Assembly (NCBI GenBank): GCA_034401795.1
Contig: CM067373.1
Span: forward strand, 86,940,448 to 87,004,447
Source of the DNA: Chaetoderma sp. LZ-2023a
Lineage: Eukaryota > Mollusca > Caudofoveata > Chaetodermatida > Chaetodermatidae
DNA length: 64,000 nt
Direction of reading: 5' to 3'
Notes under the pieces: generated by a model
Seen by the model: the letters and a program-made list of their open reading frames with translations, nothing else
Databases searched by the model: none
Told to the model about the DNA's origin: nothing
Made by a program: the position numbers and the translations under genes
In this document: positions 56,806 through 64,000 of the stretch, piece by piece
Layout of the letters: each line of letters opens with the position of its first letter
Position numbering within the stretch: the first letter of the stretch is position 1

Positions 56806-59069
56806 GGAAACAGGACTGGGAAGTAATATTGTCAATCTAACTGGCTCCCCATTAGGTGAAGCAGAGCAGTCACTGCTCAATTTTGGTCCCAACACCAAAA
56901 CCTAAAACAGGTTTGGATGCTCTTTTAGATAATGGCTGTATGGAAACATCTGAATTTAGTCACCGTATTAAGTTAGCAGACTTCTTTCGTAACTCTAATA
57001 GTAACATTCCACCATTCATTGAAAAAACTGGCTGGGCACCAAACGTAAAAATCCTGGACCCAGCGATCGGTGAAAGCATAGAACTCTTTTCAGAACGTGT
57101 TAAAAATTCTACATTCCCTAATGATCAACCAAATTTACCCTATGAGGAACGCCAGGCCTTAATTGAATTGTCTAAAAACAGCGAAATTGTCATCAAACCT
57201 GCAGATAAAGGGTCGGCGACTGTAATAATGCTTAAAGATAACTATAAACGTGAAGCACAACGACAACTTAGTAACCCAAAGCATTACCAGAAACTAAGCA
57301 AACCACTTTGGCAAAATAATTGCAGCAAATTTAATGAGATTCTTCAAAAATTGCTCGATAGCAAGAAGATCACCGAAAAGCAACATAAGTATCTCTTTGC
57401 TAAACTTGAGTCAAAACCACGGACTTTCTATCTTTTGCCAAAAATTCATAAACCCATAGATTCGTGGTTGGAGCCAATGTCACCGCCCGGGCGACCTATA
57501 ATCTCTGATTGTGGCTCAGAATCCTACAGACTCAGTGAATACATCGATTACCATCTACAGCCAATAGCAAATAGACACCCCAGCTTCTTGAAAAACACAG
57601 AAGACTTCTTATCACAGGTCTCTGAGACCTGGATACCTCCAAATTCATTCTTGGTCACGCTTGACATCGATGCTATGTATACAAACATTGACATCGAGAA
57701 GGGTATAAATTCTATCCGTAGAGCATTCGTGAACTACCCAGACACCAACAGGCCAGACAGAGAAGTAATAGCTCTATTAGAGCTGAGTCTGAAAGGCAAT
57801 GATTTTGAATTCGATGGCGAAATTTACCAACAAATATGCGGCTGCGCGATGGGCAAGCGCTTTAGCCCATGTTTTGCCAATATTTACGTAGCAGAGTTGG
57901 AGGAGGAAGCGTTAGAAAAGTGTCCAAAACATCCCCTCATTTATCGCAGGTACCTTGATGACATTTTCATGATTTGGCAACACACAAAGGCAGAGTTTGA
58001 TGAATTTTTCGAAATTCTGAACAATCACGATCCGAATATCAAATTAAAAGCAACCATTGACGAGATGTCCGTAGATTTCCTGGATGTAACTGTATATAAA
58101 GGTCTAAAGTATGAAACAACTGGCTACTTAGACTACAAAGTGTATTTCAAACCAACCGATTCGCATCAGCTATTGCACAAAAAATCTTTCCATCCACCAC
58201 ATACTTTTAAAGGAATAGTTAAATCACAAATAATCCGTTTTCACAGGAATTCGAGTGATAGGAAAAACTTTGAAGAAGCGTGCTCTACCCTATTCAACGC
58301 CCTCAAACCACGAGGTTACTCCTCACGATTCTTGCGCAAAATCAAATCTGAAACATTAGACGGCTTGGAAACCATTCCAGATAATGCCTCAAATCGTGGG
58401 CCTACCAAAATTTCTCACAATCGTCCTATTATAGGTGTAGGCGAATCTCGCATATGTGGAAAGAAAAGGTGCAAGTTAGATGAATTTCTCCCAAACCAGA
58501 ATACTTTCACGAGCTTTCAGAACAAAAGCAAGTTCCAACTTCAGTCTAATCTAGATTGTGACTCTGAAAATGTTATTTATCTAATTTCATGCAAATTGTG
58601 CCAAAAACAGTATGTCGGCGAAACCAAATGTCCATTAAGATGGCGGGCAACTCGACACCTCTCAGATATTAGGCTAGAGGAAGACACACATGTTTCCGAA
58701 CATTTTAATCTTCCTGACCATTTAGTCCTTCGTGACTTTGAAATTATGCCGACTGAACAGCCACCCCTTTCAGATACGGCAGAAGAAATTGATAAACAAA
58801 GAAAACTTCGAGAATCGTTTTGGATTAAAGAACTCGAAACACAGTGGCCAAGGGGAATAAACTCGGACCCAGGCTTATCTGATCAACGTGACAAAATTCC
58901 ATTCATTCTGACCTATAATCGGAAAAACGTTGAAATTTCCAAAATTTTGAAAGATGAGTATCAAAACCTACAGGAGAAACTGAAACAACCCTTTAAAAAG
59001 CGTCCAGTAATTGCGTTCAAGAAAAATCCGAATCTACGTGACATCTTGGTAAAAGCAAAACTCAAATAG
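56777..59069 (+). CDS. Penelope-like element ORF2: reverse transcriptase plus GIY-YIG endonuclease
   Basis: The main open frame (from about 56856) has about 737 codons but begins with GTG after a TAG; its first ATG is at residue 29, too late for the family. The expected N-terminus (IVNLTGSPLGEAEQSLL) lies in the -1 frame from 56777, and joins the main frame only if about 56880-56895 contains an indel, so this copy carries one frame break. Downstream: KPADKGSATVIM (115), GRPIISD (212), RT motif A TLDIDAMYTNI (268), motif B CAMGKRFSPCFANIY (330), motif C YLDD (366), VDFLDVTVYK (406). A CGKKRC knuckle at 534-539 precedes the GIY-YIG domain (VIYLISC...YVGET, 573-590; RWRATRH, 595-601) and a terminal FWIKELETQWPRGIN. 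These are the hallmarks of EN-bearing Penelope-like elements, which cut the target and prime cDNA synthesis there. Confidence 0.88.
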
Positions 59070-59739
59070 CTATCCATAATATCCATCTCAATCATTCAAC
59101 ATTAACCCTTGCATGATGGTCAGCCAAAAACGGTCAATTTAGTGATCTTGGGCAATGTCCATTTGCCGGCGGGGATTGGAGTATTTTTGAAAATTTACCT
59201 CTGTAATGACTGGCTCCGGAACCGAGACAGTCGTTCCAGTGGTATATTCTCGGGAATGACCTTGTCTGTGCCTGCAAATGTACATAATAAGTAAGCGCAT
59301 ATTTGGATTTTACTGAACAAATTTAACCAGTAAAGGGTTAACATTAATGCCATATGGCTTTCCTCAAACAAAATGACAAATCTCAGGCAGTAAGATAAAC
59401 CAAAATATCTTGAATTTTTTCAATTATTGAAGATTCTGAGCCAGTGCGTTGACAATATTGACTACTACTACTACCACTACTACTACGCTGACTAGCTGGC
59501 TGGCTGCCTGGAATCTGTTTCAATCACTAAGACGGAAGTCAGCATTAGAAAAGATTATGTCGGCATAGTTAAGACAAAAGTCGCCATTAGAAAGGATTAT
59601 GTCGACATAAATAAGTCGTAAGTCGACGGAAGAAGCGGGTAATAACATAATCTTTGGGCGAGTTATTTATTTATAAATAACATTTTATTACACGCGGTTG
59701 TTGTACACAATTTTATTAGCAACTGTCATTACCCTTAAC
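59070..59739. other. 3' flank of the Penelope-like element
   Basis: TTAACCCTTGCAT at 59101 and AGTAAAGGGTTAA at about 59329-59341 form weak inverted ends around 240 bp, perhaps a small inserted element or the element 3' end. TTAACCCTTGCAT also occurs upstream at 55108, so the two may be terminal repeats of the Penelope element; matching is too short to be sure. A (TAC)n tract lies near 59460. Confidence 0.35.
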
Positions 59740-60170
59740 GAGTATCCGGTACCGATTCTACTACTCGGAATCGTAAAATATTTGGAGTCGTATACTCCGA
59801 GAGCGCTAAAATATCAATACATGACGTCATAAATGGACACGCCTCAAATAGCTGTATATGATGTGACCAAATTAAGAAGGGCCACATTTGCATAGGCTGC
59901 GTTAATATCGCTGGCGACGCGGGCAAACGTCGCCGGCGATATTGCGTAATATCGCCGGCAATATTTTGTAATATCGACGGCGACGTTACATAATATCGCC
60001 GTCGATATTGCGTAATATCACCGTCAATATTTTGTAATATCGACGGCGACATTACACAATATCGCCGGCGACGTTACAAAATATCGCCATCGATATTTTG
60101 TAATGTCGACGGCGACGTTACAAAATATCGACTGCCATGTTTTTTATCGCCCACGACGCGCGACGGCATT
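59740..60170 (-). repeat. element with CGATATT palindrome array, copy 2
   Basis: Inverted relative of 28290-28830: TTTGGAGTCGTATACTCCGA and CCAAATTAAGAAGGGCC at the left, the array (GATATTTTGTAATATCGACG and variants) at 59905-60140, and TTTTTTATCGCCCACGACGC at the right. A TGACGTCA lies near 59821. Confidence 0.75.
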
Positions 60171-60234
60171 AATAGAACACCATAGTACTTGCCTAATTTA
60201 TTTCTATGGTCCAAAAGAAGCTACCCAAATTATA

Positions 60235-61893
60235 GCCAAGACCCATCATATTAAAGGTAATGAAGGCCTCTTTCAGCTGATACCAAGCAAAGACACCCAC
60301 GTTTGTTGTGTTATGTAGATTATTTTTAATAACTGACCGGGCGGGGAAATTTTCGAAAATGTTATTTAAAGTAAATGTTTTTTTAAATCTGTTTATCTTC
60401 TAAATAACAAAATGTTTCTAATTCCAGTCATTACATATTTTCAATCTATTGTATATTGCAACCAAACACTTTCTCTAAAGTAGTTTTCTTTTTCAGATGT
60501 AGAAGTCCAGTCATAAATGGCTCAACAGCAAGAATAGCTACTCATGTGCATTCGGCATGTTGGAGGCAAAACCTCTGATCCAGTCGTGCCATTCACTGAT
60601 CAGCACTGGCAATCTGTAAAAATGCTTCAGAAAAGAGACTGTTCAAATGGAAATCATCAAAGTATAAAAGAGTATGTGACAATCTTCCTAGTGATTATTC
60701 AGATTATGATGGGTTTCACCCAAAATGTTACTACGACTGTTTCGCTATTTCTAGTGATGCGGCGAAGCACGTGGACACTGAGCATTCCTCTGTTAAACCA
60801 CTGTCACGGTCTGAAGCGGAAGCAATGACAAATAGATATTCGGCGATGTTTCAAAATAAATGCCTGTTTTGTGAAATAGAGAAAAAAGGAAATAAACGGG
60901 AATCCCTCGGACTTTGTGAAAGTATAGATGCTGCTAATAGCATACAAACCGCTGCGAGAAAACCAAATGACTGGGTGCCGTTGACAAAAATAGGTGTCAT
61001 CGATTTGGTTGCCAAGGATGTTAAGTATCACCACAGTTGAAGAAGAGCCTATCTGAAGAAAGCGATGTAATCTCACCTGTTTCAACCACGTCCACAGCAG
61101 CTGATGACTCTTCTCCCACAATTCATAACAAGGCATTTTCTTAGATTGCAGATTACGTTCTGTCATTCATCATTGATGGACAACAACCATCTGTTCATCA
61201 GCGCTACCTTGCTTGTCTTGCAGCCTATAGTATCGTTGATTCTTCTTATGCAGCACAAAAACTAGAAGAACAATTTTTAAACCACATTCAGGGCCTCCTA
61301 AGAAGTGGAAAACAAAGCAAAAAAGGAGGAAACATCCTTTACTGCAATAGCTTCGACAGTGATGATGCAGTTGACGTCGCCTTTCAAAAAGCCATGTCAA
61401 TAGATGCTAATGTCAATGATGTTGCTTTACACTTGCGAAAGGTAATTCTCGACATGCCGAGGGAGTCCAGTGATTTACCTCATCCATTCACTGCTAAAGT
61501 TGAAAATCGTGGACGGGCAGAAATTCCAGATATCTTAAATCGGTTTTTCCGTGGTGTTGTGTTGATGATATATTCATAGTGAACTCGTTTGACGGCCATC
61601 AGGTTCCATCTGAGATTAGTGACGTCATTTATCCAGAGACATTCGCAGAGGAAGGGAGTGAGGACTGTAATGATGAACTGCTTATTGTCTCTTCTGATGA
61701 TGAGTCTGATGTAGATTCCGACAGTGACATTTAACCTAGCTGGAAATGAGTGAACACCTTTAAAGCCAGCTAAGGATGGTCATGAACTGGTAGCAAAATG
61801 ATGCGTTAAGAACAATAGTGTTGACCTCTGGAATCAAAACGTGGTATGAGTTTGAAAGAGGCCTTCACTACCTTTAATATGATGGGTCTTGGC
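60235..61893. mobile_element. 1.66-kb unit bounded by ~51-bp inverted repeats
   Basis: 60235-60285 (GCCAAGACCCATCATATTAA ... GGCCTCTTTC) is an inverted match of 61842-61893 at about 46 of 51 positions. Between them lies one plus-strand pseudogene. The ends are far better matched than chance, so it is probably a DNA transposon or a gene captured by one. No target duplication could be confirmed. Confidence 0.6.
60546..61733 (+). pseudogene. Cys/His-rich orphan protein, frameshifted
   Basis: Successive plus-strand frames give a coherent protein of about 390 residues: VGGKTSDPVVPFTDQHWQSV (60556 on), then in another frame SALAICKNASEKRLFKWKSS and YSDYDGFHPKCYYDCFAISS, then NKCLFCEIEKKGNKRESLGL and GVIDLVAKDVKYHHS. 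A TGA then interrupts what would be a Cys, Arg-rich helix; frame 2 carries on (IADYVLSFIIDGQQPSVHQR, LHLRKVILDMPRESSD), and after one more shift (61565) ends in an acidic tail DDESDVDSDSDI. The layout 'FT...W / H.kCY..F / C.FC / DLVA.d.KYH' recurs in uncharacterised, repeat-associated invertebrate proteins that I recall only vaguely; the cysteines suggest zinc binding. A TTTTCTTTTTCAG at about 60484-60496 could be a splice acceptor upstream. Confidence 0.55.
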
Positions 61894-63222
61894 TAAGGCT
61901 GGGTGTATAAATAAGGGATGGGTGTGACTTTGATTTTTTCCCATACCCCCAATTTGTCAGGTACGTCAAATGTCAAGGTACCTTTGAAATCATCCAATTT
62001 AAAAGAAATCGGAATATATTCAGCAACTACGAATACTCATATTATATACTACATATATTGGGCTATCTAAAAACATCATCAGTTTGTTTGGCCTTTTTCG
62101 GGTGATTAAAAACCCCAGTAGCTCTTGGACTACTTGGAGAAACACAGTTATTTAGAAATGAACGCGATCAATGCTGTTAATATGAACAAGCGAATGACAG
62201 CTGACAAGGCTGTAGTAATTGAATTCACACGTTCATATTTCAACAGGCCTGTCAATTCTGTATATGTTTCAGTTACCTATTTAGTGCATTTTATTGGACG
62301 CGGCATCATACTATATCAAAATCCTGACGATAGTTTTGAAAAGATTTCACTGAGAGTCGTTGCAGTCTTAGGTTGTAACCACTTTCAGTCAAAGTAGCTT
62401 TTAAACTAATCAACATGTTTCGTAAATATCTCAGGTTTCACGAACTTGAATTGCTCTCAGGATGAACTTGCTATCAGGCTGCGTGCCAAGCTAATCTGTA
62501 AGCAACTATGGAATTGTATGACGTTACGTAACATTTAAAAGCAATGCAAAAATATTAATGTTATGCTTGGCTCTATAATATGTAATTTCGATAATAAAAA
62601 CCAACCGTGCGAAAGTGTTCTATTGTCCGGAAACGGAGGCCACCCTATTGGCATTTGTACATTACATTCGAGTGATTTCAATCAGACCTTCGCGACCGAA
62701 CATTTGGTTAGGAATTCCACCACCACCGCCACCGGGGGCCGCCGCCAACAACAACAATTCTCTTCGTCACACGTCAACGCGAAGCGTATTAACTAGATTC
62801 GTTCGTATACCGTTCAGTTATTTATAATATCAGATACGCCTTAATCAAAATTTTTATCGCCTTGCTGGATCGTGGAAATAAAAGATTTGACAGTTGAGCA
62901 ATCACCAATTTATGTGTGTTGGTGTGGTCGTTATGACGACCTTTTATATGATAGACGTGAAGGGTAGGCTTAGTATAGGTAGTAGTACGGATAGTAGATA
63001 TTCTTAGTGGTATATCTAATGGCATTATATAGCAGACCCCATGCGTCATATTGAATGACTGAAGTTAAGTCTTAGAAGACGTGTCTATGTTTGCATAATT
63101 CTCAGTTCAAAGCTCGATAGGTTAGTTGCGGTTCGTAAGAAGGCATTCGATCCAATACAAGATTTACTGATATAAAACACGCATCGCGAATACAAAATGA
63201 GTGAAATTAATTTATTACTGTG
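61894..63222. other. 1.3 kb with no convincing gene
   Basis: A frame at 62125-62397 starts with TTG; from its first ATG (62158) it would be about 79 aa (MNAINAVNMNKRMTADKAVV). No family recognised. A CCACCACCGCCACCG tract lies near 62719. Confidence 0.4.
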
Positions 63223-63287
63223 AAAATCGATTTGACTGAAAGTCGTTGTTGGCTAGGCCAACAACGACTTTCAGTCAAATCGATTTT
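63223..63287. repeat. perfect inverted repeat, 31-bp arms, 3-base loop
   Basis: 63223-63253 (AAAATCGATTTGACTGAAAG...) is the exact reverse complement of 63257-63287, with only TAG between. The arm shares 'TTTGACTGAAAGTCGTTG' with the centre motif of the MITE family, where TTTGACTGG is followed by GCTGTTGC. Confidence 0.92.
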
Positions 63288-64000
63288 AGAATAATCAAAA
63301 GGTGTACTACTTATTAACAATATTTTGTGAATACAGACGGGAATACGTTAATATTTAAGCCATATTGAAGCGTGTGTGTTCTATGTTTTTGTAAGGTTTG
63401 CTGCGAACTTGTTAGTACACGATTCTAAGTATGTTTACACAGCCTATAGGTCTATAGCGATAAGGGTAAACAACCCGAATAGGATTGATATATGGCCGCC
63501 ATTCTCGATTTTGGAATTCTTGTTTCGCAATTTTGGAAATATTACTATCAACAACGGAATTTTATTTTTATTTATTACAGTTTTGTGAATATCTTGACTT
63601 TCATAATTTTATTTACATAAACTTACCGGTACCATAATAACACGTTTAATTATCGGTGACTAAAAGTGTCGTTGTCTGTTTTATAGTAGTCTGCTAATAA
63701 CAATTATTGTAAGGTTATATCTTCTAAGACTAGGCATAGCTTTACCGAGTTTTATAAGTTTTTGCATAAAAACGCGTTTCATCAGGTTTCCAGGTCCTAC
63801 AAACCGAATGAAGTCAGTTTTTTAAAACGTGTCCTTGTTATTGTCTTAACTACACGTACGCGAGGGAGGTCCACTCGCCTATAAATGCTAAAATATGTTA
63901 TTTTCAAAAGAAAGATTACTGTCTCATGAAAGTAAAACCTTCTGTGGATGCAATGCCAATTTTCAAATGCTAATATAATTTGCACTGAATTACTGCGTCT
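63288..64000. other. no recognisable gene
   Basis: AT-rich DNA with short frames only. Confidence 0.45.

Noticed and set aside
56856..56858. GTG as start codon of the Penelope ORF2
   Set aside because: It follows a stop codon, GTG is a poor start in eukaryotes, and the conserved N-terminus lies upstream in another frame.

Overview
This is eukaryotic genomic DNA with very low gene density. I see no intact host gene, rRNA, tRNA or CRISPR array. The best clue to the host is repeat style. Three tandem-repeat elements of about 150-160 bp per unit (23.7-27.9 kb) carry the 'CATAACTCC', 'AAGATGGC' and 'CTCACTTGGCC...GGTGAACTAATAA' phrases that I know from mollusc, especially bivalve, genomes. A mollusc is therefore the best inference, but it is not proven.

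Layout. 0-6 kb: microsatellites, hairpins, copies of a MITE with AATGGACCTTTC ends, and a LINE fragment. 6.1-13.05 kb: a LINE tail split by a 5.7-kb insertion (7053-12769) whose ends are long inverted repeats; the insertion holds a small two-zinc-knuckle ORF, a broken C2H2 finger gene and several minisatellites. 13-18.2 kb: nested MITEs and a second LINE interrupted twice. 21-21.75 kb: a further copy of the first LINE, which shows what the split copy lost. 22.9-27.9 kb: another MITE, then three Helitron-like tandem-repeat elements. 28.3-28.8 kb and 59.7-60.2 kb: two inverted copies of an element with a CGATATT palindrome array.

32.5-51.5 kb: about 19 kb, of which roughly 13 kb is a degenerate satellite built from 10- and 11-bp half units around TAGGCCT. 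The satellite reverses strand several times and has almost no open frames. It is interrupted by a LINE tail (36.1-37.2 kb) and by a 4.6-kb element with compound inverted ends and two divergent sets of broken genes (38.15-42.75 kb). A broken gene resembling part of a Polinton/adintovirus-type polymerase protein abuts the satellite end (51.5-52.2 kb).

54.5-59.1 kb: the best-preserved coding unit, a Penelope-like retroelement. ORF1 (495 aa) ends in an SGNH-hydrolase-like domain. ORF2 (about 737 aa) has a complete reverse transcriptase and a GIY-YIG endonuclease. The ORF1 stop codon is directly preceded by the heptamer T TTA AAC in the correct register, followed by a GC-rich hairpin, and the -1 frame leads into the expected conserved start of the Penelope protein. 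This looks like a programmed -1 frameshift joining the two ORFs. A second, later frame break suggests that this copy is inactive. 60.2-61.9 kb: a Cys/His-rich orphan pseudogene enclosed by about 51-bp inverted repeats.

Many candidate frames in this window begin with GTG or TTG, or lie in simple repeats. I treated those as non-genes unless the protein sequence itself looked like a known family.
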